Assembly (NCBI GenBank): GCA_964035545.1
Contig: OZ037768.1
Span: 22,214,819-22,278,818 of the forward strand
Direction of reading: 5' to 3'
Source of the DNA: Bugula neritina
Taxonomy: Eukaryota > Bryozoa > Gymnolaemata > Cheilostomatida > Bugulidae
DNA: 64,000 nt
The notes beneath the pieces are model-generated. The model made no database searches and was not told where the DNA came from. It was given only the letters and a program-made list of their open reading frames with translations. This document shows, piece by piece, positions 47,277 to 60,615 of this stretch; positions within the stretch are counted from its first letter, which is position 1, and each line of letters begins with the position of its first letter. The position numbers and the translations under genes were made by a program.

Positions 47277-47596
47277 TTTGATTTTTCAGTCTCAGTCTGA
47301 CTCTGAGTATTCTAACTTGAAGTTGGACTTCTAGTTCTAGTAGTAGTAGTGCACACTACCAGTACCTGTACTCAAGTAAGTAGTACTAGTAGTTTTAACT
47401 CCAAGAAAATCGCTGATAGATGACTTAGAATTATTTAACTTTTTAGATAAAAAAACTTTGGGTTCGTCAGAATTGGACACTTTATAGTAATATAAATGTT
47501 TATATTGTATCAAATATCAGTATCACTATCAGCATGAGTATCAGTACTCAGTATGAGTATGAGTGTGAGAAAATCGCACTTGACACAAGACTAATT

Positions 47597-47604
47597 TTTC
47601 GCGC
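47597..47604. promoter_or_regulatory. E2F-like site upstream of MCM3
   Basis: TTTCGCGC within AATTTTTCGCGCTGAAAC, about 320 bases upstream of the MCM3 ATG. It matches the E2F/DP consensus TTTSSCGC. MCM genes are classical E2F targets, so the position fits, but binding is inferred. Confidence 0.5.
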
Positions 47605-48690
47605 TGAAACAGTCACGTGTGCTTTATACTTCAATCCACAAAGAATAGATGGGCTTTTAAATATCCCCCACAAGTCAGCCGATCTTATTGTTTGGTTCCA
47701 CGGCACTAAGACTACGAGCTACTTATATGGAGTTTTCTTCTCATTATAAGAATTCGCCTAACCAAATTTGTTGAGGATAAATTGTAAATCATTATTATAT
47801 TATGCACCAGATTCAGAAAATTGAGCTAATATGTGATGTATAGCAATTATTATTATAAATGTTAAGCAGTTAAATGAGGAAAAAACATTTGTGGTTAACA
47901 AAACTTGGCACATTCATAGGTAAAATCTTATATACACTGCTCAGAATTTATTAAGTCTGGACACTAAATGCCAATTTCTCCATCTTTTTACAAGTGCAAC
48001 TGATCAAATTAACTGCATCTCATAGACAAAAACTATTAGCTGGTATATTCACCATTGATTATAACTTTAACAAAGTTGCATTAGCAAAGTACCTTTTGGA
48101 ATTTGCTGAAGCACCCCTGGGTTTTACTAGTGCTCTTAGCCGAAAACTCCTAGTCAGTAGTTTAAACAGCACATATAACAACATATTTTCAAGTGACAAG
48201 TGATAATGACACCTGCCAACTTACAGCAGGTGTCTGCTGCAGTATTATCTTGTAAAACAAAAGGTCAAAGTTGGATAATATAATTTTTTATCTCCCTGTA
48301 CACAATATCATATATCACAATAGTATTCATATATTAATAAAGGCATATAAAAAGTTAAAAAGTACATCATTGAGCATTTTATAAGAATATATAAAAGTAA
48401 AATATAGAAATATGTGATAATTTTATCATAATTTTTATGATATATAATTAGATTCAATTACATTATAGCTTACTTTTCTCATCTCAAAACTGATTATACA
48501 AATTAAGTCATTTTCTACTTGGAAATAAATAAATGATGCATTCCCTCGTGCAATCCAGTTCTTACCCAACAGCCTGGAAATATAATCTCAAATCCTGAAA
48601 CAAAATGTAATTTAAATAGTCTCAAACGACCATATCACAAAGACTAGCTTGTTCTTGATCATTCTTGCCATGCAGAAGATTGATGTTCAG

Positions 48691-48696
48691 TTTATT
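48691..48696 (-). terminator. Poly(A) signal of the PDZ gene
   Basis: AATAAA on the minus strand, about 95 bases downstream of the stop codon at 48790-48792. Confidence 0.65.
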
Positions 48697-48789
48697 CTCA
48701 TTTAACACTGAATATTCCTTTCTAGTTATAGACGGTAGCCATGTTGAACATACGAGATGATTTCGCTGCTGGTTGGTAATGAGAACGTT

Positions 48790-51700
48790 CTAGAAGCGTT
48801 GTGAGGATGAGATGAGCTCATCACAGCTGTCTACGCCGTCACTGAACATCAGGTTGTGCATGTCAAATGAGCTCTCCGTGTCTAAACTTGATGTAACGCT
48901 CTGTGTGTCGTGGAATGGTTTATATCTACCTACACTGTACACTTTCAGGTCTATGCCACTTTCACCTGCAAAAAGTTTTGTTATATAATTATTATATTAT
49001 TTCTTACATGATGTTTGCAACTCTACATTGCAAAGCTAATTTTTTATCGCAAATTTTTGGTATATGGTTATTATAGCTAAAAAAATTCATAACATTTTGA
49101 TACCAGCTGTATATAAACAATGGCTATTGTTTCAGAAAAATTAAAGTTAGGTGATGAGAAATTGGAAAAAAGGATGTGTTATAGATGAAATATATATATA
49201 GCTAAAAGAGCTATGCCCTGGCAAAATGTTAACCCACACCCCAAACCAAATTTTGGGTGTTTAAATTGCCTCCCTTGCTACAAAATAGCATACGGTGTGT
49301 ACTTGATGACATTTTTAATTTTGCTGTATTATTTATTAATTGGATAACTCAATATGTATGAATTGCAGATCAATAGTAATTTTAAAATAGCTAAAGCTAG
49401 CTCTCCATTCTTTTTATTTGTACTGTGAGTTTAAGTGAATGTGCACCAGATATAAATATGTAAATACAATTGAAATGAGCATCACGTACTTCATATTTAT
49501 TTAATTGAGGCTCAATTCAAATTGATCAAAGTGAACTCAATTTATTGCCCGAATAGACTTGGTTCTAGCTTATGACTTAATTTTCTGGCTTGATTTTTTA
49601 AAATTTTGCTAACTAAAGGTGTGAAATTGAAGAACTAAGATGTGAACTAAAGCCATCAAGTAGCTTATGTTTAGACCAATGGTGCAGCGAATAAAATTTT
49701 ACTCCACTGAATTATTCTAGAAATAGCTAAGAAGTCTTTTAACCTTTTTATTTTATGCAAAGTTGAACAGCTACAAGCTAAAATGTAAAATAATGGCTTC
49801 CACCAGGATTCGAACCTTAAACCTCTAGCTTGTAAACAAGCTAGTTAACCATTACCCTATACTAGGGCTACAAGATGCTTAAAATAACCAAAGTATCTTT
49901 ACTATGTTTGTATACATATAGAGCAAATCAATAGCAATTAACATGATTGTCGTCAGATATACAGTGTTGAGTTACAGTCTATTTTTAAGTCAGAAGTACT
50001 TGAAAATAAAATTATTTTTAAAAGAAATATCATAATAATATGTTTCTTAGCAATTATTGGAAGACGATTATACAGCTTAACTTTGTAGTCTGTAACTCTT
50101 TCTAATAATAAACCTAAAGATGTGCTTAGTAGAAGTCAAGTGTCTAATTGAACTTTTTACGCTCTGCTGCTATTCAATAACAGACTTATGAGCTGGGCTC
50201 ATAAAGCCAGGCATATATTGACACTTTAAGTAATTAAGTGAGCTAACTGAAGTGGTGGAGTTTTTAGTCCATTTGTCAGCTGGAAATTGATCCAATGCTA
50301 ATCAGCAACTTTTTGCATTTCAATGGCTAGACTCAACTCAATTTCCCCCTCTTTTGTCAATCAGTTAATTGGCGTGTAAATTACATTAGCTCATCAATAA
50401 CACCTAGCTGTTCGAACACGAAGCAAGACCACCTCAATCCAACATACATATTATTTGAGAACTTGGGTTATATTGCTTATAAAATTTGTAAAATTGATTT
50501 GAGTAAATAATTGACTGAGTGTGCAAGTGTTTGAAGCTCATCAATCTGTTTGCCAGTTTCATATTGAGTAGCAGCAATATTAGCTGTTATAGCATTGAAC
50601 GTCTGCACTAAAGTCTGCACCCCTGAGAATTCACAGCTTTTGTATTTGCTTAAAGTTTTTCATTAAAGAATATTCAGTTGTATATTTGCTATGAAATTAG
50701 GTGCATATAGTTGACAATGATTCTACAAAATATCTAACTGTATTCGTCAACTAAGGCTTGTAAATTTTCTGCTTATTCCACAGGTTAAAAAATATTCCCA
50801 GTTAGAGGTAAATAAGGTGCTCGTATCAAAGATGTTTCTGGATTAAAATAAAGCAGCATTTGGAGTTGAGAGAAACCAAAACTATTGCTTTAGGGGCATG
50901 AAAGGCCAAAAACCTACAAAATATCAGCTAAATTTTGACATCACATCTAGCCTGTGATTATTTTCTTTATTGCCAAAAAATGGTGGGAGGGAGGTTCAAC
51001 TAATTTGCAATGGTACTTCAAGCCTTACTATACAGTCTTTATAAAAGTCAATTAAATAGACGAATAGTTTGCATCATCATATAATATTATTATAGATGCA
51101 GAGTTAAAGATCTTTGCTTTGCTTGAACTTCTAACTTTTCATTTATTGGTTAAATTTGGGGCGTTATTGGTTTATTTCACGGACAGACTGTAACTCTAAG
51201 TCTACATGGTAATGGAACAGGCACTGCAACTGGCTGACGGTTTAATCTCACCTGAATTTGTGGAGTTCTTTGGAAGTACGTGAGTGTTTATCATCTTCTT
51301 AATCTTATCCATGGCCGGGTAGCAGAACTTCAAACTTCCAGCTGAACTTGGAGGAACTGTAAGAGCAGAATAACACAACTCCTGTACATATTTCAACTAG
51401 TCTATTGCTGCATCTCATTCTATCGCAGCTCATAGTGCATATTACTCGAAGGATGTGATTTAACATGCTTCGAAAGATGTAAATTTTTATAGCTTAGCAT
51501 TTGTTACAATATTTCTACTCAACATTTTGGTTTTAGGTTTACTAATGTATGACTTAACACTGCAAAGTTAGAATGTTATGTTCGCTATAATATTTGCTAC
51601 AGATTGCTTATTTTCATTTTTATAATAAATGCCAAGTGAATGCCACAAATATTTTTGTTTAATTATATATATCGCTCTTCCCATACATGCGTGTGAGTTT

Positions 51701-54700
51701 ATATTCCAATAGAGTATATTTCAATAGATTGGACTATTCAATTATAATGATTAAACTATGCAGAAGATAAGAAATGCAGTAGAAGTGAAAAGCTCGCTGT
51801 ATATTCTTACGTTATACTTCCATATAATAGTGTCTAAAATTAACATGTTTTGTATGCATATAATATATAATATATGTTATAGCTACATACTATTATATTG
51901 TATACATATACTATAATAATATATAATACCATAAAGACTGTTTTCAAGCTGTTTAGTGCAAAGGATGTTTGCTGAGGCTGTTGATGCCACTGCTGCCGCT
52001 GTTGTTGCTGCCGCTACTGTAAGAGGAGCTGGTTCAGGTGATGGAGTTAGAAATTCTACCTCAGTAAAACTACTCACTAGATCTGGGCTGGGCTACATAA
52101 CAAAGGACGTCATGTGTGAACCGATATACACTGTCAAAGAATTCTAACGTCTGCTACTTATAAAACTAGTATGGGTGTCATTTTATCAATTTGAATAGTA
52201 TTTAGAGTTGTCCGCTCAGGTGAGGGACTAACATCATACATAGCAAATGACTTTTAGCAATGCAATGGTATGCAGTAGTGACTTTGGCAGTCTCCTTCTG
52301 ATTAATTCCGATTGTTAATTATAGACACTTTAAAGCTTTAGAATTTTTTAACTTATAAATAAAACAATAGATTATAGACTGAGCAGTTGGAGTGCTTAGT
52401 ACACATGCACTCATCAGTTTTAGCCCAGGTTGAATAATTTGGCCATAAAGGAAATGAGACAAGCGAAGATGTTAACTAAAAAGCTAAGTGGATTTATCTA
52501 TTCACTCCAACCTTTATATAAACATTTATTCTATGTTGCACCAAGATTAATAACACTGTGCTAATAAGCAGAGGGTCAATTGTAAAACATCACTATGAAT
52601 AAAAAAGATTATTGTTGTATGGCATATAACCTCATTAATTGCACCTTTTTCTTAACTTGGTATTAAACTACTCAACTAACAATACATTATCAGATTTATA
52701 TTTATTTGAAACAACTATTAGCTTACATAAAAGCATTTTTTCTAACTTTAGAAGTTGTGTACCTAAAGGTAGCTGACCTTAGGTAAAACTAGTATTGAAT
52801 GTCACTACTGTAATGCAGTATTACTGCTATATATAACATAACTGTTGCTGTAATAATATTATATTCTATAATATATATTACCAAAATATATATATTACCA
52901 AAATACGCTGCCATACCACAGACATTGCTACTGTATCACTGCTATATATATTATTACTGTTAATTAATACTATACATAGTAATACTAGATTTATGCTATA
53001 TAATGTAATATCATTATGCTTTATTACTATATATATAACTATTACTGTATTACTGCTTACACTTTAGTATAGCTACAACTGTGTTACTATTATGTAAGAA
53101 GTTATTACTGTTTATACATGCTATATGATATAATTGCTAAAATAATATGAAGAAGGAATAATAACTTTAATTCTATAACTAACCTGGGTGGAAGTTGCCG
53201 AATCAAATCCCGTATCACAATCCTAAAATATTCAACAAGAATTCTAAATTACTTGAAAATATAAATTCACTTACATTTCTTAATTTTAACAACTCTAGTT
53301 TTTAAGTACCTTTCTTTTGTAATTGAAAGGGCACATGAAGAGGGAAGATGCACCCTCTACCCTCCTTTTCTTTTAAATATTAGTTATATTTAAGGCTATT
53401 TACTACTCTGGTATGGTAGCCACCCCCCCCCCCCTCAAGTAAAGCTTTACTAATTGTTGGAGCAATACTCTCTGTATTACTAGAATATAAGGCCACATTG
53501 TATTTTCTTTCTCATAGACTGCCACTTGCTCTAGCTATTCAAACTCCTTAAACTGAAATTATGAATATTCAGCAAAATCAATTAATATACTCTATACTCA
53601 CAAATATACTTAATTATTCATACTAAACGATGCTTTTGTGCAATGATGTCGCTATATCAGTACATAAAAGCTGCAGCTCAAGAACAAAAACAAAACAGAT
53701 AAAACACGTATACAACCTAATAATAATTATATAAACAGTATATTCAAGCATATACTCCTTGGGTTATTATCTTTTTCAATGCCTATGAATATAAATAAAC
53801 TTTTTTGCATGTATAAAAAGTCAAAAATCAATAAAAAAATTTACATTTTCAGTTGCTTAAGTACTTGAACCTTGATTGAACTGTGAAAAGCGCACTGCTG
53901 CTTGGAGAGGGGATATTATTTTTTCACGCTTGAAGAATCCCTGACGCACTTCATTTACCCAGTATGCATTAAAATATATACTTCATTTATCATCTACAGA
54001 CTGTTTGAGCGTTGGATGCTCAAACAGTTTTGTTTTATAATAAATGCTGCTCTGATATTGATGACTTTCCAGGTTGGCTTTGAAGTCTGTTGTATTATAT
54101 AATTAATACTAATTAATGCTGACTTTCATTGCATGCTATTCTTAGCTGCTGCTACTGACAGCTTAATCACTGAGTTGGCTTGAAAGTTTGAACTTTAAAC
54201 TTTGAAGTAAGCTCAGTGATTAGGCTGTGTGTTGCAGCAACTAGGACTAGCATATGCAATAATTAGCAAAAGTGTCGGGATCCTTTAACAACTACAGGCC
54301 ATACGCGCCTTTTCATGTTCTTAGAGTATTGTTTCAAATGCTATAAAGACGACACCATTTCCAGTTAAATTGTAAAATCAGTGAAATAGTTTTGCACTAT
54401 AATGTGTATATGCAAAGAAATAAAATGCTAATAAGCAATTCTAATTATAAATGATGTGTATTCATATATCACTGTGGCTACGTAAAATAAAATAAAATGT
54501 TATCTATGATCTACATAATATGTACATTAATTATTATTATTATTATTATAATTATATAATACTTCTATATACATATCCCAATAATGACTAATATATGCAC
54601 ACTAGAGATAAACATTATGCTGGTACACAAATTTCTTAACTATATTTACTTACATAAGGTTTTGTTTTCACATAAATTTACTAACATTTAATTTTATTAT

Positions 54701-56987
54701 ACATATTAAAGAAACTATGTAGTATTTTTTATAATTTTATATATGTCTCTTCTACAGATCTGTTTTCTTATATACTTACAACTATACTTATTGTATAGAT
54801 TGAATGTAGTTTCTGTATTTCACAGTTCTTTCTTTTACATACATGAGCTGTGTAGCTTGTAATACAGTAGGTACGATAATGCGTTTAGTAACTAACTGTA
54901 TCTATATGTGGTACACTGTAAATAGTAATTCACCAAATAGTAACTTACACTGTAAATAATAAGTCACCAAACAGTAACTTACACTGTAAATAGTAAGTCA
55001 CCAAACAGTAACTTACACTGTAAATAATAAGTCACCGAAGAGTAACTTACACTGTAAATTGTAAGTCACCGAAGAGTAACTTACACTACGAATAGTAAGT
55101 CACTGATGGGTAACTTACACTACAAATAGTAAATCACTGAAGAGTAACTTACACGTTCACTTGCCGAGCTGAAGCTGGAAGACCAAGAGCTCTTCATAAG
55201 ACTGTTGGTGTGAATTCTGTTGCCATAATAAATCTGGTGGTCGATCAGGTCGTAATCTGGGCGGTCAACTACAAGCGCTATTACTTTATCTTGACGTAAG
55301 CAGCGCGCTACCTGGGCACATGTCATCAATATAGCCTGTCTACCATCAACTTCGACGAGTTTGTCACCAACCTGCAGTCTCCCGTCCTACAAATGTTATG
55401 TAGAGTAAGAATTTAGCCTATAGATGTAAAATGGCGATATGAAGACAGCCTACCTATTGTAGTTCATACCGCATTACAAAATTTTTCTAAAAATTATTCT
55501 TTTTTATGTTGCAAGTGGATCATATAACACTCCTAATATCTGCATATTTAAGCTTACAGCTTTAAATATAATTTTGAAAAATAATATTACATAATAATCG
55601 TCAAACACGATTTGGGAACAAAACTCCAGACTTTTATGCTGTAAAGTCTCTTGGGCGATACGCTTCAGCGATTTTACTTTTAAAGCTCTTCAACTGGGAT
55701 ACTAGTTATAGTACAGTATGGTGGTAGCTGGCAACCATGGTAACTTATGAAACATTTTTTAAGAGAATTACTCATCAAAACAGTTAGTCCTGATACTGCA
55801 AGCGGCTTTTTAATTTCCTTTAAAGATTTTGCAGTTTGCTCAACAGTTTAGAGACAAAGATACTTGATTTACCACAGTGTACTATCATTGCTAGACACGC
55901 TACGATGATAAAGGTGTTCTACATTGTTACTTCAACAAATACATAAGTAGGGCAAGTTTCTCAAATATAGTTAGTATAATAGTATTGTTTAATAAGGAAA
56001 TTTGTATGCTATAGCTGTATTATATTATATTTCATGCCTTATTTTCATTTCCTCTGAATGCATTGGAATTTAAAGAGGTTGAGAAACTTAAAATCTTGGA
56101 GATGATTTTATATGCTGGGTTATAAAAATAGCTCAGTTTTATAATTGAAATTGTACAATGTTCAAATCTCTGAGGTATATACTGGCTTCCTGATGTGCAG
56201 TTGCTAAGCAATGACTCAAATAATAATAAATAGAATATTGATTTTGTTAGCCTAAATGAAAAGAAACTTTAATACACTAATAATAACCATTTTTGAAATA
56301 CAGTATTAAGCTTGCAGATGTTAGTTTTGTAAAACTGGTAAACTGCTGTAATCAGTGTACTGTATAGCTATTGTATGTAACTAGTATAACTTTTACGAAG
56401 ACTGTTGTGGGTTACTGTAGAACTGATTAATTAAATTACGTTGTACTATCACTATTATAGAGAAAGAAATTGTTAAAATATACCATTAACTGTAAATCAG
56501 AGCAGTGTATTAATTTCATAGTCATCTGAAATGCTAGACAGAATGGAATAGACGTGATACTTGATGCTAACATTATTCAAGACAAAATAATAGTCATACA
56601 ATCCAATTCAATGCCCAATAACAGGAACATGTATCTTCCTTCATAAATAATTCCACTGACCTTTTCATTTAGGTGCAGTGATAGAAAAAAATTTTCAATA
56701 GCTTAAGTTCTTAAACGTTCCTAGTAAATTTAAGTTTTAGCAATGGGTTGAAATTTTGCAAGAACATCATTTTTATACTAAATTTCTTATTTGGAACCCA
56801 GGCTTTTGTAAGTTACAAAATATTTCTCTATTGACTGCATCTACCTCACCTTTTCCGCTGTTCCCCCAGGCAGCAGAGCTCTTATGGCAATCCCAGAACC
56901 CCTGGAGCCTACTATGGTGATGCCACACCCATCCACGGAATCACACGGTAAATGCAGCTCAAACTCTGCTACTGTCGGTAACCTCAT
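48790..56987 (-). CDS. Small PDZ-domain protein, 6 exons, 273 aa
   Basis: Exons 56987-56850, 55386-55153, 53222-53184, 52059-51930, 51356-51252 and 48965-48790 join in frame. Residues about 7-98 are one PDZ domain: FELHLPCDS, the carboxylate-binding loop region GCGITIV, GIAIRALLPGGTAEK, and DGRLQVGDKLVEVDGRQA. The remainder is Ser-rich (SSWSSSFSSASER), Pro/Ala-rich (LTPSPEPAPLTVAAATT) and includes a basic helix (MDKIKKMINTHVLP). It ends DELISSSQRF. PDZ domains bind C-terminal peptides, so a scaffold at membrane complexes is plausible, but I could not place it in a named family. Start is the ATG one base inside the first PDZ exon; upstream exons may exist (a donor-like CAACT|GTAAGT lies at about 57411). 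Exon 4 is the least certain. Confidence 0.75.
48966..51251 (-). other. PDZ-gene intron 5
   Basis: 2.3 kb, AT-rich, with one SINE head (49792-49872). No other structure was recognised. Confidence 0.6.
49792..49872 (-). mobile_element. tRNA-derived SINE head, copy D
   Basis: On the minus strand it has a tRNA-like arrangement ending in box B (GGTTCGAATCC) and then TGGTGGAAGCCATTATTTT, matching the head-body junction of copies A and C. The body is missing. Confidence 0.7.
52060..55152 (-). other. PDZ-gene introns 2 and 3
   Basis: Two AT-rich introns on either side of exon 3 (53184-53222). Intron 3 (52060-53183) has ATATATTACC repeats near 52870-52900. Intron 2 has a C run of about 13 near 53425, TTATTATTA near 54530, an inverted CTCAAACAG word pair near 54003-54030, and the donor array at 54915-55152. 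Confidence 0.6.
54915..55152 (-). repeat. 34-base x 7 array ending exactly at the PDZ exon 2 donor
   Basis: Seven units of exactly 34 bases occupy 238 bases with no remainder. On the minus strand each starts GTAAGTTACT, and the first of these is the real exon 2 donor (CGT|GTAAGT). Each unit ends TATTTACAGT or a variant (TATTTGTAGT), so an acceptor-like TTTACAG lies one base before the next donor copy. Confidence 0.95.
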
Positions 56988-56988
56988 G

Positions 56989-59900
56989 CTGGAAACAGTT
57001 ACAAATTCTAACATGTTGAGAGGAATTCAATGTAAAACATTTTATACAACTTCTGTGCAAATACATGCTACATAATATAAATGCTTTAAAACTAAACTAG
57101 GTTGTAGGTGAAAAAGGCATCATATAGTATAGCCTAAAGTATCATTATATCACAAATTTAAATTGATAATAAATACAAATAATAAATAATAAATAACATA
57201 TAAATAATATTGAAGCTTTATTTTTTGAAAAAATGATAATTTTTTCTTGTGTACAATTGAATGTTGCTAATTGTTTTCACACATTTAAAATGCAATTACT
57301 TTTACCTTTGATCTAAAAAAAGCAGGAATTTATTGTATTTGATGGTCTAAAATTTATGTTGAAATTTTAAAAACACAGTTAGTAGTAATACAAAGAATCT
57401 ACTTACAGTTGAAATATACTGTATACAATCAAATATGTAGCTGGTCTCTTATCTACAGAAGTTACTAACTGACTGACACGCGATCAATCTGAAGCAACTG
57501 AAAGGCACAAAGATGAACAATTAAATATATATTAGACTAGTGTAATGATTGTAACAGTGGAAATACTATAATATATTATTGATTATTAGACAAGATACGT
57601 TGCGTCATATGTGCCTATAGCTCACTTTCTGTTCAGTACTCTAACTTTTATAGCCTATAGGGCTAACATGATAATATGTATTTACTCCCAAGCTAAAAAA
57701 ACAATTTTTATACTGGTTAATTAAATGTCAGGGAGAGAGCGGAGTAGATATGAGGTAACACCCTCAACTTTAGTTGCAAGATATTAACATATGCATATAG
57801 CCTGTAATTCTTGATTACTGTGATATCTACGAAATGGAGGCTTTGTTGAGCCCCCCTCCCCCTATTGCATGGGCTGAGAACTAGCCATTAGTCTGGAAAT
57901 GTCTTCTGCAACATTGGGTAGTCAAGCCAGTTAAAGGGAGTTGTCTATAAGCAATCACAGGTTGGGAGTTCAAAGTTCGGACCTAAATCTTCAACTCCAA
58001 ACTCAAGAACCACATATTACTGCACTCAGCTACCCCTAACTTAAAGCTGCTTATAGAAAGATCTTATCTGAAAGTCTATGGGGCTTGTATGCCTTTTAAT
58101 GAGTTGTGTATGGCAAGTGCAAACAGCAGACTACAAGTAGGTAGATATATATCAGCTTGTAGCAGGTGCACTAGATGAGTGACAGCTTTATGTACTTAAA
58201 ATACTTAATAATGTTTAAAAGTTAATATTTATTCCAACAGTTAGAGTTTGAGATTTAAAGTTCTTTTAATGTTTGGATGAAGAAAAGGTATTTGGAACAT
58301 TTGGTTTGATAGAGATAACTGGAGAATAACTAAATCCTAAAATATTATTCCTAATTAACAAATTATTTTAAAAAGAGTTACCATATGCCACAACAAGTCA
58401 TCGGTTACTTATAACTTACAACTAAAGATAAATTCTACCTATAGAACTTTTGTGCCAGAGACAAGAATATTATCCGTATAGAATAAACGAAGATAGATAT
58501 CAACCTCAGTATATACGTCACACTAGTCACTCTTTAACTTAAAGCATGGTGTACTCTAGGCAGGTGTATGGGAATCACAAGGACAGACTATGTAACGTGA
58601 ATGACAAACAAACCATCTTAAAGAATATTGCAAGCTTATTTTATTGATTTTTTGCTAATTGTATATATATACTTTCAAATCATTTAAATTTCTTTGGTTT
58701 TTGAATCGTGGTGCTTATAAAACATAATATGTTATTAGCAAAATGTGTTATATACAGCTGAGACTTCTCAGTCACTCTAACAGCGCCTTAAACTAACCAT
58801 CAGCTGCCATGATGACTATGTAGAGAGGGAAAAGCAGCATCTCTATGACAACAGACAGCAGCCTACTTACTGCATGGCTGAATATTTATAATATTGTATT
58901 CACTCAGCAAGTGTAGAGTCGCTATCCCTGATAGAACCCCTGATAAAAAGTTTAGTATTTCAAACTGACTAAAGGCTTTTTTTGATGTGGCAGAGGAGCA
59001 ATTATAACTGAATGTTCTTTCAAATTAACATCAAATGTGTTTGGAATAAACCATGGTTGTGTCCTTTGTTATTATATAATTATTTAATCCTTGCTATATG
59101 TTATATAATGTTATGTAACATTATATAATTCATTACATAATGATAAGTCCATTATACTACAATCTTATAAAATTTATAGTAGTCATTGTACAATATTATA
59201 TAATTTATTATGTAATGATAAATTTCTATTGTAATATAATGTTATAAAATTTTTACTATTTATTATGCAATCTTGTATGGTTTTAGTTATTAGTTATGTT
59301 GTAGTTAAAAAGCAATGTTGGTTTAAGCTTACAGTTTATACTATTTTTATATGTAATGAAGAATGTATAAACACACCCTCAGTACTTTAAATACAGCATT
59401 TTATGCTCACAGGAACTGGCTATAAGAACATATGGAATTACACCATAATTATAGTCACAGGCTATGTCTAAGTTTTCATGACACATTTCGCTTAGTGCTC
59501 TCCACCCTTACACTTTTGTATTGTTCTCATTGTCCTCATGCTATGTGCACACAAAGATCTTACGCACCTCTGTGTACTTCCAGCCTAATCTGACCCATAT
59601 TAGGTAGACAACTCCGACAAGTATAAATAATATTTTCATAAATATTACTACATGGTGAGCCATCAGCTAAGACAGCTTGGTAGTGGTAGCGTATGTAATA
59701 AAAACAGCAGCTTCTCTGATGGTTTGGGGATACAGTTACTATAAATTTAAATGAAATAGCTCACATGAGGCAAACTTGAGAAATTTTGATAACAGAAAGT
59801 GATTTTTTAAAAAATAAATCAAAACTTTTAATTCATTTAAACTGATTGCTGTAAAATAATTTAACTGCCAATTTCATTTCCTAATTTTGTTGGACGAGAA

Positions 59901-60615
59901 GACTATTTTTTTCATTTTTGCGGATCTTGAATTATATGAATAACTAATAAAGATACAACAAATAAATAAATGTCTATAGATGGAAACACAGACAAAGATA
60001 ATTTAGAGTTTTATAATGGTTTATTTTTTCCAATCTTCTTTTTACATTGACTTAGCTTTGTATTTTACATTCTTAAGTTTAAACACGTTTTTGAATTATA
60101 GTTTCATTACTACAGAATTTCAAATCTTAATATTAATTCTTGAATTGCTTGAACAATGTACTGAGTGGTTTCTTTGTTTCATTGAAAAGGTAGCTTTCGC
60201 TTTCCGCAGCCTAGTTCCTGAAATCAAATGAAACAAACTTTAACATACAATATGGAAAGCATCAAGAATGTCACTATAAATTATTATAATTTTTGTACAC
60301 TCTGGAATAATCCAGAAAGGAAAACATATTTTAAATTCTTAGGAGTAGCCAAAATATGTTATATACAAACTCTCTGTTTTACAAGCCAAGAGACGAAAAA
60401 AGTTTTACTGCTATAATGTAAAAAACCTGTATGAAAGCTGATTAAGTTAAACGTATTTGTTACAATTAAATATGTATTGTACAAAGCTATCATCTCTGTG
60501 CTCAAAGTTTTTCACTATGCAAAGTTATCTAACTAGAAAAGAATGAGGCCTATTATGGCTACTACAATCTTGCTGCTTACAGTAGTACTTGATTATTTGA
60601 GTTTATATATAAGCA
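56989..60615. other. Intergenic region between the PDZ and Ig genes
   Basis: 3.6 kb of AT-rich sequence. A possible 5' UTR exon of the PDZ gene ends near 57411. It holds a degraded SINE (58932-59045), ATTATATAATG words (59090-59250), and no convincing coding exon. Confidence 0.55.
58932..59045 (-). mobile_element. Degraded SINE body, copy E
   Basis: Shares the order of words with copies B and C (CCTGATA, GACTAAAGGCTTTTTT, GAGGAGCAATTATAACTG, TTCTTTCAAATTAACATC) but lacks a readable tRNA head. Confidence 0.6.

Larger units (their letters stand above)
47277..48789. promoter_or_regulatory. MCM3 upstream region and PDZ-gene 3' UTR
   Basis: The MCM3 side (47290-47570) is low-complexity sequence (CAGTCTGACTCTGAG, AGTAGTACTAGTAG, TATCAGTATCAC words) followed by an E2F-like site. 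The distal side should hold the PDZ-gene 3' UTR. ORFs at 47534-47749 and 47994-48203 have no recognisable domain. Confidence 0.55.

Noticed and set aside
47534-47749. 71-aa plus-strand ORF upstream of MCM3
   Set aside because: No domain, starts in a low-complexity tract and overlaps the likely MCM3 promoter.
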